From positions 62,001 to 126,000 of the forward strand of contig NZ_LWHG01000021.1 in assembly GCF_001625445.1 (NCBI RefSeq): a stretch of 64,000 nucleotides of DNA, read 5' to 3'. The position numbers and the translations under genes were made by a program. Of the stretch, positions 46,504 through 56,633 are shown one piece after another (position 1 is the stretch's first letter; each line of letters begins with the position of its first letter). The notes beneath the pieces were generated by a model. It was not told the origin of the DNA, did no database searches, and worked only from the letters and a program-made list of their open reading frames with translations. This DNA comes from Haladaptatus sp. R4 (GTDB lineage Archaea; Halobacteriota; Halobacteria; Halobacteriales; Haladaptataceae).

Positions 46504-47259
46504 ATGAGCGGGACATTCGACCACGTAATGATGCGTGTAGAGGATTTGGACGAATCGCTCGACTGGTACCAGACGCACCTCGGATACGAGGAGAAAAGCC
46601 GGTGGGAGGCGGATACGTTCACGAACGTCCACCTCGGTCCCGAAGACGTACACGAGGACGGGGCGACACTCGAACTGACGTACAACCACGACGGCCGTTC
46701 CTACGAGATGGGCGACGCGTGGGGTCACATCGCGGTCCGCGTCGAGGACGTGTACGACGCCTACGAGGAACTGATGGACGCCGGTGTGGAGGATTACCGC
46801 GACCCCGATTCCTGCGGTGGTCGCTACGCGTTCGTCAAGGACCCCGACGGACACGAGATCGAAATCGTTCAGCGCGACCACGGTGCTCGCTGGAGTATCG
46901 ACCACACCATGATCCGTGTCGAGGACGCCGACGACGCGCTCGGGTTCTGGACGCGTAAGTTCGAATACGTGCACACGGGGCGATGGGAGTCGGACACGTT
47001 CGCCAACTACTTCATGAAGCCCGAGGACGCCCCCGAAGAGGCGATGGCGGTGGAACTGACGTACAACTACGACGGCCGTTCCTACGAACTGGGCGACGCG
47101 TGGGGTCACTTCGCGGTGCGCGTGGACGACCTGCGCGACGACTGGGATACCCTGATGGAGCGCGAGGCAGTGGACTACCGCGACCCGGAATCGTGCGACG
47201 ACAGGTACGCGTTCACCAAGGATCAGGACGGACACGAGATCGAACTCATCGAGAACTGA
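46504..47259 (+). CDS. VOC-family protein with two glyoxalase domains
   Basis: A 251-residue protein made of two similar halves (about 1-120 and 132-251). Each half carries the full set of glyoxalase ligands: a His (DHVMMRVED; DHTMIRVED), a Glu (LELTYNHD; VELTYNYD), a His (WGHIAVRV; WGHFAVRV) and a Glu (HEIEIVQ; HEIELIE). Fused dimers of this kind act as lactoylglutathione lyases in eukaryotes; haloarchaea lack glutathione, so the cofactor may be gamma-glutamylcysteine. Confidence 0.85.
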   Translation: MSGTFDHVMMRVEDLDESLDWYQTHLGYEEKSRWEADTFTNVHLGPEDVHEDGATLELTYNHDGRSYEMGDAWGHIAVRVEDVYDAYEELMDAGVEDYRDPDSCGGRYAFVKDPDGHEIEIVQRDHGARWSIDHTMIRVEDADDALGFWTRKFEYVHTGRWESDTFANYFMKPEDAPEEAMAVELTYNYDGRSYELGDAWGHFAVRVDDLRDDWDTLMEREAVDYRDPESCDDRYAFTKDQDGHEIELIEN

Positions 47260-47742
47260 GCGCGAATACGGACGGTTCTTTTTCGGCGATATCGAACAAT
47301 ATTTACTGGGAACTGCATAACAGATCCGTAAATATCAGTTAATATCCAGTCATCGAATTCTATCATAATCACTTCGAGACCATGTCTTGTATTCGAGGTC
47401 CCCATCCGTTCCTACTTAAAGACTGGAATGGTGAATCTCCGACTTAATGGCTCCTTGTACAATTTCGGGATCGCTCCGAAACACTCTATTGGTCTCCTCT
47501 ATTACCTTTTTCTCGAATTTTCATTGACGCCGCTATCGCCTGATTTCGGGCGCGTAAGTGCGTAATGACCGATTACCAGACCACAAAGCATTTATAATAA
47601 GGGAATAACTTTCTTCCTGTACCCCTACCCATGGTGGCAGATGGAGTACTACTTCCTCCCGAACCGGTTCGGGTTGGACGAAATGTCTATACGGTCGTGG
47701 GAAAAGAACTGTCGCCGACAAAGAAACAATCAACGAGAAAGC
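47260..47742. promoter_or_regulatory. long AT-rich leader/promoter region of S-layer gene
   Basis: No gene is supported in 47260-47580. tttataataa at 47591-47600 is the strongest TATA box in the window; a start site near 47622 would give a leader of about 120 bases before ATG 47743. The frame is also open from an ATG at 47641, but that part has no signal-peptide character. Long leaders are known for highly expressed S-layer genes. Confidence 0.55.
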
Positions 47743-49851
47743 ATGACAGGAAATAACTCAAAGGTTCGCAGCCTCGCCCTGACCGCGATGCTCGTGCTGT
47801 CGGTCTTCGCCGGCACCATGGCGTTCGCAGGCACGGCTGCTGCTACGACCCACTCCGCAAGCGACGGTGACGACACACTGTCGAACGGAGGAACCTACTT
47901 CCAAGGTGAACAGCTATTCATTTCGAACAGCACACAGAACAGCAGCGGAAACCAGAACCTCGACTCCAGCGACACGACGTACGAGGTTCGAACCAACGAT
48001 GACGACGAAACCCTGAGCAGTGCAGGATCTGTCGGAGATAACGGTAACATTCTCCTCGACACGAGCGCACTCGACAAGGGGAAGTACTTCATCGAGGACC
48101 AAGACAACAACAAGATCGCTTCGTTCGAAATCGTCGAGCAGGACCTCAGTGCCAGCTTCGATGACGACTCCGTTGTGAACTCGGACACGGACACGAACGC
48201 GACGACGCTGACGCTCAAATCCCCGAAGCGTCCGAGCTACAAGGTTAACGTCTCGGCGGACGACCTTTCGTGGGAGGATCTTCAGGACGTATTCGGTAGC
48301 GCAGTTACCGACACGTACAAGGACGACGATATTGTCACAATCAGCGGCAGCACCTCGGAAGATGTCAACGCTCAATTCGGCAGCATCGACGCCGGTACGT
48401 ACAACTTCACGTTCAATGTTGTCGACACCGAAGCTTCGTCGGAAGCCTCGATCACCGTGGACAAGGCTGGCGACAAGACGGCGACCTTCGTGAACGAAGA
48501 GTCCACCCCTCGCGGTGACATCGCCAACATCACGATCAACCTCGACAATACCGACACCGCATACGTTCAGATTGGAAGCTTCGCAGATTCCAACTTCCAG
48601 TCGAACCTCAACGTCACGGACTCTGACGACGACGGTCAAGTGGTTCTCAACCTCAACACGTTCAACACGAACAACGCAAGCGTCAACTACGTTACTGAAG
48701 GAGACGGAACGAAGATTACGGGCCGTAACTCCTCAGTGCTTAGCTCCGAACCGCTCGCCTCTGGAAACTACGACCTCGCCGTCAGCACGACTGGCTGGGA
48801 AACCCAGAGCGACAACAACGGAATGGACGTTGCGAAGAGTCCCTCGGACAAGACGCAGCTCCGTATCAGCGACCGCTCGACCGACTCGATCAGCACGTGG
48901 ATCCAGCCCCAGAGCGTTGACACCCACGATGACGTTGCAGACATGACGGACACCGTCACGCAGCGTAGCACCGTCGCAGGTAGCGACAACGTCGTCCTCA
49001 AGGTCGACGCAACCGGTATCTACGGTGCAATCGATAACAGCGACCTCGAATCGCAGCAGAACATGTCGCTGACGCTCGAAGAGACCGGCGACAACGTCGA
49101 GAAGAACACCGAGGCAGACACGCTCAGTGCCAGCGACTTCACCATCGTCCCTGACGGTGACAACGGCACGTTCTACGCGGTCATCTCGGCAGACGAACTC
49201 GCAGATGCGGACGGTGCAGATGGCTACGGCGACTGGAAGGCGACGTTCACCGTCGACGAGAACTACGTTCTCAACGGCGATGACGAGGACCAGTCCGTCT
49301 CCACCACCTTCACGTACGAAGAGCAGGACACTTCGCTGAACGGCGGCGAAGACTTCCAGGCTCCGAAGGGTAACTCCACCGTCTCCGGTAAGACGAACCT
49401 CGCACCGGGTACGGAACTCAGCGTTGTTGCCGACAGCAACATCTTCTACATCCCACAAGATGTGACCGTCAACGACGACGGTACGTTCTCGGCGAAGTAC
49501 AACTTCGACCGCGATGACGTCGACAACGGCACCGAGTTCTCCGTCTACGTCAGCAGTGACGAAGACAACACCAAGATCGGTGGTGTCGTGAACGCTGACA
49601 TGAACGACGGCACGACGACCACGACCACGACGACGTCGTCCACGACGACCACGACGACGTCCTCGACGGACACGACCACGACGTCTTCGACGGACACGAC
49701 GACGTCCACGACGTCCTCGTCCGAGACGACGACGTCCTCGACCTCGACCTCGACCTCGTCGAACGACGACGGTCAGCCTGGTTTCGGCGTCGCAGTCTCC
49801 GTCGTTGCACTCCTCGCCGCTGCGCTCCTCGCGCTCCGCCGAGAGAACTAA
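47743..49851 (+). CDS. S-layer-type surface glycoprotein with PGF-CTERM
   Basis: A 702-residue protein from ATG 47743. A signal peptide (SLALTAMLVLSVFAGTMAFA) is cleaved near AAA. The mature chain is rich in Asp, Ser, Thr and Asn with many N-x-S/T sequons and little Cys or Lys, as in haloarchaeal cell-surface glycoproteins. A run of Thr/Ser (about 617-675) is a glycosylated stalk. The end, GQPGFGVAVSVVALLAAALLALRREN, is a PGF-CTERM: cut by archaeosortase A and replaced by lipid. Probably the major S-layer protein; no second candidate is in the window. Confidence 0.9.
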   Translation: MTGNNSKVRSLALTAMLVLSVFAGTMAFAGTAAATTHSASDGDDTLSNGGTYFQGEQLFISNSTQNSSGNQNLDSSDTTYEVRTNDDDETLSSAGSVGDNGNILLDTSALDKGKYFIEDQDNNKIASFEIVEQDLSASFDDDSVVNSDTDTNATTLTLKSPKRPSYKVNVSADDLSWEDLQDVFGSAVTDTYKDDDIVTISGSTSEDVNAQFGSIDAGTYNFTFNVVDTEASSEASITVDKAGDKTATFVNEESTPRGDIANITINLDNTDTAYVQIGSFADSNFQSNLNVTDSDDDGQVVLNLNTFNTNNASVNYVTEGDGTKITGRNSSVLSSEPLASGNYDLAVSTTGWETQSDNNGMDVAKSPSDKTQLRISDRSTDSISTWIQPQSVDTHDDVADMTDTVTQRSTVAGSDNVVLKVDATGIYGAIDNSDLESQQNMSLTLEETGDNVEKNTEADTLSASDFTIVPDGDNGTFYAVISADELADADGADGYGDWKATFTVDENYVLNGDDEDQSVSTTFTYEEQDTSLNGGEDFQAPKGNSTVSGKTNLAPGTELSVVADSNIFYIPQDVTVNDDGTFSAKYNFDRDDVDNGTEFSVYVSSDEDNTKIGGVVNADMNDGTTTTTTTTSSTTTTTTSSTDTTTTSSTDTTTSTTSSSETTTSSTSTSTSSNDDGQPGFGVAVSVVALLAAALLALRREN

Positions 49852-49984
49852 ATCGGACACCGCGTCTGATTTCGACTGACGAAAACTAATTCATTTTTCG
49901 CGTACTCGACCCCTCAGCGACGGCGTTACTGAACAGGTCAAAATAATCGAAAAGAAGCCATCCTCCGTTTTACGACGTACCGAC

Positions 49985-50785
49985 TCACACGACGTTGAGC
50001 AGTTCGCTCGGCGCGTCCGCGAGCGACGCGAGGGCGTCTGCCTCGATGTGATGGAGATCGCCGGGGACGACGAGCAGGTGGAGCGGGTCGCCGAAATCGC
50101 GCTCCGCGAGTACTGATAGTCGATCGGCTTCGACGAGCGGGTCGGGGCTTCCGGCACGCGCGACGACGACGGCGAGCACGTCGTCGTAGCCATCGGCGAG
50201 CAACTCGGCCGCGTGGTTCGCCGTCATGTACTCGTCTTCGGTCTCCGACTCCTTTCGCGGATTCCAACCGACTTTGATGTCGAGGTAGACGAGCGTATGG
50301 AGTCCCCGTTCTCGGTTATCGTCGAGCACGTCGGTCACGCTCGCCGGAAGCCCATCCGCGCCGTGGGCGTACTCGAACGGGAGCGTGGTCGCTTTGCCGA
50401 ACCGATAATTCTGGAGACCGGTGAGACCGCTGGCCGCGGATTCCGCAGTCGGCGCGTGGATGACGCGGGTGTCGATACCGCGGTCTTCGGCACGCAGGCG
50501 GAGGTCCACGTGGGTCGTCGAAATCATGGTGTCGCCAGCGGTGAGAAAGGCGGCGTGTCCGGATTCGGCGGCGTCGAGGATATCCTCGGGATCCTGTTCG
50601 ACGCCCGGGCGATCACGAACTTCGATGTCCGTCCCGTGAAACGCTTCGAGGTCGGCGACGTCAGCGCCGATGAGTTTGCTGGTGTAGAATTCGGCGAAAA
50701 CTTCGTCCGCGTCGGCGATCGCTTCGCGGCCCTCGACGGTAATCGAGCGCTCGTCGTACAGGCCGAGACCGATGAAAGTGAGCAT
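49985..50785 (-). CDS. dphB: diphthine synthase
   Basis: A 266-residue protein from ATG 50785; the open frame beyond is a shadow of trm5. LTFIGLGLYDERSITVEG and AGDTMISTTHVDLRLRA are typical; it methylates the modified histidine of elongation factor 2. It lies divergently to trm5, starts 81 bases apart. Confidence 0.92.
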   Translation of the reverse strand: MLTFIGLGLYDERSITVEGREAIADADEVFAEFYTSKLIGADVADLEAFHGTDIEVRDRPGVEQDPEDILDAAESGHAAFLTAGDTMISTTHVDLRLRAEDRGIDTRVIHAPTAESAASGLTGLQNYRFGKATTLPFEYAHGADGLPASVTDVLDDNRERGLHTLVYLDIKVGWNPRKESETEDEYMTANHAAELLADGYDDVLAVVVARAGSPDPLVEADRLSVLAERDFGDPLHLLVVPGDLHHIEADALASLADAPSELLNVV

Positions 50786-50866
50786 GAGGAGGGTTTGGAA
50801 AGATGCACGTTTAAGCGATGCGACCCGAAGCGTCAGCGTTAACGCCCGCTTCCGGCAAGGTGACGT

Positions 50867-51845
50867 ATGGAAGTACCTTGCGTGCGCGTCGAACGGGAAC
50901 AGGGGGAAGCGGCGCGCCGCGAACTCGCGGAGTCGGATTTGGTGGTGGACGAGGTGGAAATCGTGGTCGAAGACGGTTGGCTCTACATTCCCGTCACCGA
51001 CCCCGACGCGGTCCCATCCGAGTTCGAACTCGTCTCCCACGATCTCCCGACCCGCACGACACAGCAGATGCCCGCCGACATCCTCGGCTTCGAACCGAGT
51101 TACGAACGACTCGGGAACATCGTCCTCATCGACGAGGACGACTCGGAACTGGCGGGGGAAATCGCGGACGCCATCATCGCATCGGCGTTGCCGGTCGAAA
51201 CGGTGCTCAACCGCGCGTCGAAGGTGAAAGGAGAAACCCGGGTGCGCGACTGGGACGTGCTGGCCGGAAACGGCACCGAAACCGTCCACCGCGAGTACGG
51301 TTGTGAGTTCCTGTTGGACGTCGCACGCGTGTACTTCTCGCCGCGTCTCGCGACGGAGCGACACCGTGTCACCGAGCAGGTCACGCCGGACGAGCACGCG
51401 TTCGATATGTTCGCCGGTGTCGGGCCGTTCGTGATCCCGTTCGCAAAGCGCGATGCGACCGTCGTCGGCGCGGACGTGAACGAGGTCGCTATCGACTACC
51501 TCCAAGAGAACGCACGCCGGAACGGGGTCGAAGACCGCGTGACGGCGATTCCGCGACGTTCGAGGGACGGCCACGGAGTACGAGGACTGGGCCGACCGCC
51601 TCGTGATGAACCTCCCCCACAGCGCCGACGAATTCCTCGATACCGCCGTCGCGCTGGCGAGCGACGACTGCGTCATCCACTACTACGATATCCAACACGA
51701 GGACGACCCGTTCGGACCTGGAGAGGAGGCGATTCGGTCGGTTGCGGAACCGGAGTACGACGTGACGGTCGAAACGCGACGGGAGGTCCGGTCCTACGCA
51801 CCCCACGAACTCAACGTCTGTTTGGACGTGCGGTTGACGCGGTAG
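50867..51845 (+). pseudogene. trm5: tRNA (guanine37-N1)-methyltransferase Trm5, frameshift
   Basis: The frame reads normally through FDMFAGVGPFVIPFAKRDATVVGADVNEVAIDYL, the SAM-binding core, up to VTAI at about 51550. It then switches: the other frame continues as RDVRGTATEYEDWADRLVMNLPHSADEFLD, with the NLPH catalytic motif, to the stop at 51843-51845. The span is 979 bases, one over a multiple of three, so one extra C in attccgcg fits and removal restores 325 residues. It forms m1G37, needed to prevent +1 frameshifting, so a real defect would be harmful; error is likely. Confidence 0.85.
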
Positions 51846-51994
51846 TTCGTGACAAGTAACGCCATACTCGACACTGATTTCGCAACCCTTATGCCACCTG
51901 TGGGGTCTATAATTGAATGTAGTTCGAAGCACACCAATGCGGTGTCCGACCGAGCGAAGTGAGGTCGGATTCGGGACGCTGAATGTAGACGCGT

Positions 51995-52069
51995 GCCGGT
52001 GTAGCTCAGACTGGCTAGAGCGATTCCTTCGTAAGGAATAGGCCGAGGGTTCAAATCCCTCCACCGGCT
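51995..52069 (+). tRNA. tRNA-Thr (anticodon CGT)
   Basis: The acceptor stem GCCGGTG pairs with CACCGGC. The D-arm is GCTC/GAGC. The anticodon stem ATTCC/GGAAT has loop TTCGTAA, giving anticodon CGT. The T-arm is GAGGG-TTCAAAT-CCCTC. The discriminator is T at 52069, which also starts a short T-rich stretch (tctttttcattt), a likely terminator. No intron seen. Confidence 0.93.
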
Positions 52070-52345
52070 CTTTTTCATTTCCGCCGTGCCACACGACATG
52101 CGATCCTGTTTCTGGTTAGGATGTTCCTACTCCCTGTAAAAAACGGAATTGGTGAGAGCTGCTCGATCTCCATTCGTTCGTAGGGAACAGACGTTAGACG
52201 GCATAAATAGCAATTTCAATTGTCATTTGTAGAAATACTCCCATCGACAGGGACGAACTGAATCGGACGGAATCGAGGTGATCAATATGAACGGTTTCAA
52301 CGATCTGCGCCGCTTTTTCTCGTGGGTGACGAAGGGAAAGCCGCA

Positions 52346-52705
52346 ATGAGAGTAACCTCGCAGAGAGTCCTCGCAAGCCTACTGGTTGCCGTCCTCCTCG
52401 TCAGCGGCGGAACGGGTGTCGCACTCGCCGACGGCCACGCCACAACGAGCGACGTCACGAAGCTCGGGGGGCAGGATATCACCGTTAGCGACGTCACGAT
52501 AACCGTCTCGGACACCCATCTCTCCGGACCGGGATTCCCGGACGTCTCCATCGATCATCGAACCTACACCCTCGACGATTCCACGATGAGTATCGACGGC
52601 CTCCACGTATCCGTCAACGGGCACCAGTACGAGATCTGTAACATCGACGTGACGCTGAAGAACATCGGCGTGACGCTGGACAACGTCCAAATATCGAGCA
52701 ACTAA
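52346..52705 (+). CDS. small exported protein, unknown function
   Basis: A 119-residue protein from ATG 52346. LASLLVAVLLVSGGTGVALA is a signal peptide, cleaved near ALA. The mature 80 residues are beta-rich (ITVSDVTITVSDTHL, MSIDGLHVSV, IDVTLKNIGVTLDNVQ) with alternating hydrophobic residues like a beta-helix. No family recognised. Confidence 0.6.
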   Translation: MRVTSQRVLASLLVAVLLVSGGTGVALADGHATTSDVTKLGGQDITVSDVTITVSDTHLSGPGFPDVSIDHRTYTLDDSTMSIDGLHVSVNGHQYEICNIDVTLKNIGVTLDNVQISSN

Positions 52706-52788
52706 ATCGAGCTAGAAATGTCGACGGCTACGACCTAGCACACCGAAAACGGCACGAGAACTAACACGGAGCGGTGACGCGTTCGTCG

Positions 52789-53643
52789 TCACCCGGCCGT
52801 TTTGGCCGACGCGTTCCGCGTCGCCGCCGAACCGTTCGTCGATGCCGTCTTTTTCGACTTGTTTCGCAACCACTGACGGTACTGCTTTTTCGGAAGCACG
52901 CGGACTTTCGTCCGCATTCGAGCGTGTCCCGACCCGCAGAACTCGGTGCAGTAGCCGCGATACGTTCCGGTTTTGTAGACGCGCGTGTGGATGATCGTCG
53001 TTCGTTTGGGGAACACGTCCTGTTTGACCCCTAATTGGGGAATGAACAGCGAATGGATCACGTCCGCGGAGGTCATCCGAATGTAGATGTCCGTGTGTGC
53101 GGGCAGGACGAGGTCGTCGTGCGTCGTGACGTTCGTCCCTGGATACTGGAACTGCCACCCCCACTGATAGGCGAGGGTGTGAACCGTCACCGCATTCGAT
53201 GTGTTCGCGGCGTCGGCGACGCCCATTCCCGCACCGCTTCCGCTCGCACCTCCCAGACTCGAACCGCCCGCGCCACCGCCGGTCCCTGCGCTCCTCGGTT
53301 GTGTCGGCGTGATGTACGGGTTCGTCAACACGGTGAACGCGGCGACACCGACGAACAGCAGGATGATGGCGGTAGCGATGGTCCACGTGATTTCGAGCGG
53401 CTTGTCTTCCGCGGTCGGTTGCGGGTCGTCGTTGTTTCGAAACCGAAAGACCGCATACACCAAAATGAGCTCGACGAGGAGCGTCAGTGGCAGCGCTACG
53501 TACGCGAGCTGGTAGTTCAGCGAATCGATGAGTCGTTTGTTTACGGACTGTGCGGCCGCTGGTTCGACGGCGGTGATTCCGGCGGTGAGGAGAAGGCATG
53601 CTATCGTCCCCCACCGAACCCCTCCAGTGCGACGGCGTCGCAT
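52789..53643 (-). CDS. coxB: cytochrome c oxidase subunit II
   Basis: A 284-residue protein. Signal peptide, two membrane helices (about 45-67 and 88-110), a long Gly/Ser linker (about 120-145) and a cupredoxin domain. CTEFCGSGHARM is the binuclear CuA site, with the upstream His in DVIHSLFIPQLG. It receives electrons from a copper protein (halocyanin is usual in haloarchaea). Transcribed divergently from coxA. Confidence 0.92.
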   Translation of the reverse strand: MRRRRTGGVRWGTIACLLLTAGITAVEPAAAQSVNKRLIDSLNYQLAYVALPLTLLVELILVYAVFRFRNNDDPQPTAEDKPLEITWTIATAIILLFVGVAAFTVLTNPYITPTQPRSAGTGGGAGGSSLGGASGSGAGMGVADAANTSNAVTVHTLAYQWGWQFQYPGTNVTTHDDLVLPAHTDIYIRMTSADVIHSLFIPQLGVKQDVFPKRTTIIHTRVYKTGTYRGYCTEFCGSGHARMRTKVRVLPKKQYRQWLRNKSKKTASTNGSAATRNASAKTAG

Positions 53644-53811
53644 CGTTCCCGAGTCAACTGACGTGCGGATATAGCTATCGTGCGTTCGTTGAACTGTCTT
53701 TCATCCATCATTATCTCCGAATTGCCCCCCGTCTTTATTGTGGTCGACAGTGACACGAAGGAGTATGCACGGGGGGAGGGGAACGAGCGGGTGCCACCGG
53801 GAGGGGCCCCG
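53644..53811. promoter_or_regulatory. divergent coxB-coxA promoter region
   Basis: 168 bases between the divergent oxidase genes. tttattg near 53731 is the best TATA candidate for coxA and tatagctat near 53669 for coxB. Confidence 0.35.
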
Positions 53812-56079
53812 ATGACGAACCGAGCGCTAATCGAACTCACCGTCTTGGGTCTTCTCGTCGGCGGATGTTGGTTGCTCACCCGCTTGGCCCGTCAACGGTC
53901 GGCGAAACCGGACGGCGGATATCCGTCCCCGCGCGAGTTCGATTTCGACCTCGGTTCGATCTGGAACTCGATAACCTACTGGACGACGACGACGAATCAC
54001 CGTGACATCGGGAAACTGTACATCGTCTTCGGGACGTTCGCGGCGCTCTGGGGCGGCATCGAGGCGATGATGATGCGGACGGAGCTGTTGACCCCGAACG
54101 CGAGTATCTGGTCGACCGAGACGTACAACGCGCTGTTTACGTCCCACGGGTTGACGATGCTGTTCTTCTTCGTCACGCCGGTCTTCTTCGGCATCGCCAA
54201 CTACTTCCTGCCGCTGCTCATCGGCGCGGACGACATGGCGTTCCCGCGGTTGAACGCCATCGGGTTCTGGTTGTTGCCCCCTTCGTTGCTCCTCGTCCGT
54301 GGGGGGCTTCCCTCACAGGTCGTCGGCCAGTTCCTCGATCTGGTCGGGATACACGGACCGCTGTATCAGTTCTTCTGGACGCTTCACGATCCGGAACTCG
54401 GATGGACGCTGTACACGCCGCTCGCGACACAGAGCACGGACCCACAGGTGAACTTCCTCCTCCTCGGCCTGCACCTCTCCGGCATCGCCACGACCCTCGG
54501 TGCCATCAACTTCATCGTCACCATCTTCTACGAACGTGAGGAGGGCCTCGACATGGGGTCGCTCGACATCTTCGGGTGGAACATGCTCGTGACGAGCGCA
54601 CTCATCATCTTCGCGTTTCCACTGCTCGGCAGCGCCGCGATCATGATGCTGCTCGACCGCGTGTTCGGGACGACGTTCTACGCGGCGAGCGGTGGCGGAC
54701 CGATGCTGTGGCAGAACCTGTTCTGGTTCTTCGGCCATCCGGAGGTGTACATCATCTTCCTCCCGGCGGCCGGGTTGATGAGTTTCATCCTCCCGAAGTT
54801 CGCGGGCCGGAAACTGTTCGGGTTCAACTTCATCGTCTACTCCACGATGGCCATCGGTGTGCTCTCGTTCGGTGTCTGGGCCCACCACATGTTCGTGACC
54901 GGAATGGATCCACGTCTCCGCGCGAGTTTCATGGCCGTCTCGGTCGCCATCGCGGTGCCGAGCGCCATCAAGACGTTCAACTGGATCACGACGATCTGGT
55001 CCGGGGAAATCCGACTCACGGCACCGATGGTGCTCTGTATCAGCAGCATCGGTACGTTCGTCGTCGGCGGCGTCACCGGCGTGTTCCTCGCGGCGATTCC
55101 CATCGATATCGTCCTCCACGGCACCTACTACGTCGTCGGTCACTTCCATCTGATCCTCATGGGGATCATCCCGTTCATGATGATCGCCGCGAGCTACTAC
55201 TGGTACCCGATCCTGACCGAACGGATGTACGACCGGCAACTCGCGCTGTTCCAGTCCCTGCTGTTCGTCGTCGGATCGATCGTGACCTTCGGGACGATGA
55301 TCATCCTGGGACTGTTGAACCTCCCTCGCCGCTACGCCGTCTACCCCCCCGAGTTCGCCTCGTTCCAACGCATCTCGACCATCGGGGCGTACATCATCGG
55401 TCTCTCGGTGCTGCTGTGGCTCTACAACATGCTCTGGTCGTACTGGAACGGCACACCCGTCACGGACGCCGACGTGTGGGGGCTGAAACGAACCAACCAG
55501 TTCACCCGCGAGTGGCAGTGGTTCGAACGACGGCTGGAGGCGAAGTACGGCATCGAACCGACCGAACCGGAGACGACCCGAGCGGCCGCCACGGACATCC
55601 CGAGCGAGGGGAGTCCGAACGTCTTCCAGGGCGTCAGATCGCTCGGTGTCTCGTTTCCACGAGTCGTCGCAGCGGCCGCGATCGGCGGTCTCGTCGGGAC
55701 GGTCCTCATGTCCGGCGTGTTGTTCACGGCGACGATTTTGAACGTGTTCAGCCTCTCGTCGTTCGTCAACCTCGCCGGCTTCGTCGGACAGCAGAGCGTG
55801 GTCGTCGGCTACTTCCTCTTCCTCATCGGTGGCATGACGACGTGGGCGCTCCTGTTCGCCGTGCTGGCCGAGTACCTGCCGGGTGAGCCCCGTATCATCA
55901 CCGGGTTGGCGTTCGCGACGGTGATCGCCGTCGGGTTCGCCTTGGCGTTCTACACGGGACAAACCGGTCTCCATCTGCTCGCGTACGTCGTCTTCGTCCT
56001 CATCGCCCACTGGTTCTACGGGTTCGGCCTGTCCGCCACGTTCGAATACCTCACGGAACGCTGGCAGGTGACCGAATGA
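53812..56079 (+). CDS. coxA: heme-copper oxidase subunit I with C-terminal extension
   Basis: A 755-residue protein from ATG 53812; upstream frame is open but lacks character. Motifs are HGLTM, FFGHPEVYI (CuB His with cross-linked Tyr; the Glu marks A-type), WAHHMFVTGM and the heme ligands in HGTYYVVGHFHLI. Twelve core helices are followed by about 190 extra residues with four more (about 640-755), which may replace a small subunit. Reduces oxygen at the membrane. Its stop overlaps the next gene (ATGA). Confidence 0.93.
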   Translation: MTNRALIELTVLGLLVGGCWLLTRLARQRSAKPDGGYPSPREFDFDLGSIWNSITYWTTTTNHRDIGKLYIVFGTFAALWGGIEAMMMRTELLTPNASIWSTETYNALFTSHGLTMLFFFVTPVFFGIANYFLPLLIGADDMAFPRLNAIGFWLLPPSLLLVRGGLPSQVVGQFLDLVGIHGPLYQFFWTLHDPELGWTLYTPLATQSTDPQVNFLLLGLHLSGIATTLGAINFIVTIFYEREEGLDMGSLDIFGWNMLVTSALIIFAFPLLGSAAIMMLLDRVFGTTFYAASGGGPMLWQNLFWFFGHPEVYIIFLPAAGLMSFILPKFAGRKLFGFNFIVYSTMAIGVLSFGVWAHHMFVTGMDPRLRASFMAVSVAIAVPSAIKTFNWITTIWSGEIRLTAPMVLCISSIGTFVVGGVTGVFLAAIPIDIVLHGTYYVVGHFHLILMGIIPFMMIAASYYWYPILTERMYDRQLALFQSLLFVVGSIVTFGTMIILGLLNLPRRYAVYPPEFASFQRISTIGAYIIGLSVLLWLYNMLWSYWNGTPVTDADVWGLKRTNQFTREWQWFERRLEAKYGIEPTEPETTRAAATDIPSEGSPNVFQGVRSLGVSFPRVVAAAAIGGLVGTVLMSGVLFTATILNVFSLSSFVNLAGFVGQQSVVVGYFLFLIGGMTTWALLFAVLAEYLPGEPRIITGLAFATVIAVGFALAFYTGQTGLHLLAYVVFVLIAHWFYGFGLSATFEYLTERWQVTE

Positions 56080-56633
56080 GCACGAACGACCGACAACCTG
56101 AATCCGTCACGGAGGAAGGATCGGTTCGAGATGCGCTGTTGACCTACGGCGCGCCGTTCCTCGGAACGCTCCTCATCGCCATCGGAATCGCGGGCGGCGT
56201 CCTCGGCGGCTACGCCGTCGTCCAGACGCATCTCAATCTGTGCGGGCACGCGACCATCGACGTCTATTCGCCCGACGAGACGAACCAGCTGACGGCGGCG
56301 ACTCAACGCGGTCCGTTCCAGCAGTTCAGCGTCGATGAACTCGCCCCCGCCGAACGCCGGGCGTTCGAGTACGCACTCGACAACCCGCGGAGTACCGGTG
56401 ACGTTCGTGGCCGGTTCGTCCACCGCGCCGCGTTCCGGAGGGGGGTACTCGTCACCTCGGGGGGCGAAACCCACTACGTGACCATCTCCTCCGCCAACCC
56501 GTGTCTCGGCGTGGACCCGCTGCTCTTCCCGCTCGGCATCGTGTCCATCCTGCTCGGTATCGGCGGCATTCTCACGCCGCCGCTCTACCGAAGGCTGCTC
56601 GAACGCGAGGAGCGCGAGGGGAACGCGGGATAG
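56076..56633 (+). CDS. two-helix membrane protein coupled to coxA
   Basis: A 185-residue protein. One helix (FLGTLLIAIGIAGGVLGGYAVV) near the N-terminus and one (LFPLGIVSILLGIGGIL) near the C-terminus bracket a polar domain with paired cysteines (NLCGHA, NPCLG), suggesting an extracellular disulfide. No family firmly recognised. The ATGA overlap with coxA suggests an accessory or assembly role. Confidence 0.7.
   Translation: MSTNDRQPESVTEEGSVRDALLTYGAPFLGTLLIAIGIAGGVLGGYAVVQTHLNLCGHATIDVYSPDETNQLTAATQRGPFQQFSVDELAPAERRAFEYALDNPRSTGDVRGRFVHRAAFRRGVLVTSGGETHYVTISSANPCLGVDPLLFPLGIVSILLGIGGILTPPLYRRLLEREEREGNAG

Noticed and set aside
49612-49765. ACG/TCG-rich tandem repeat as a separate element
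   Set aside because: It encodes the Thr/Ser stalk of the S-layer-type protein, so it is explained by the coding sequence.
54313-56010. 565-residue open frame antisense to coxA
   Set aside because: Antisense shadow with charged low-complexity composition; coxA is certain.
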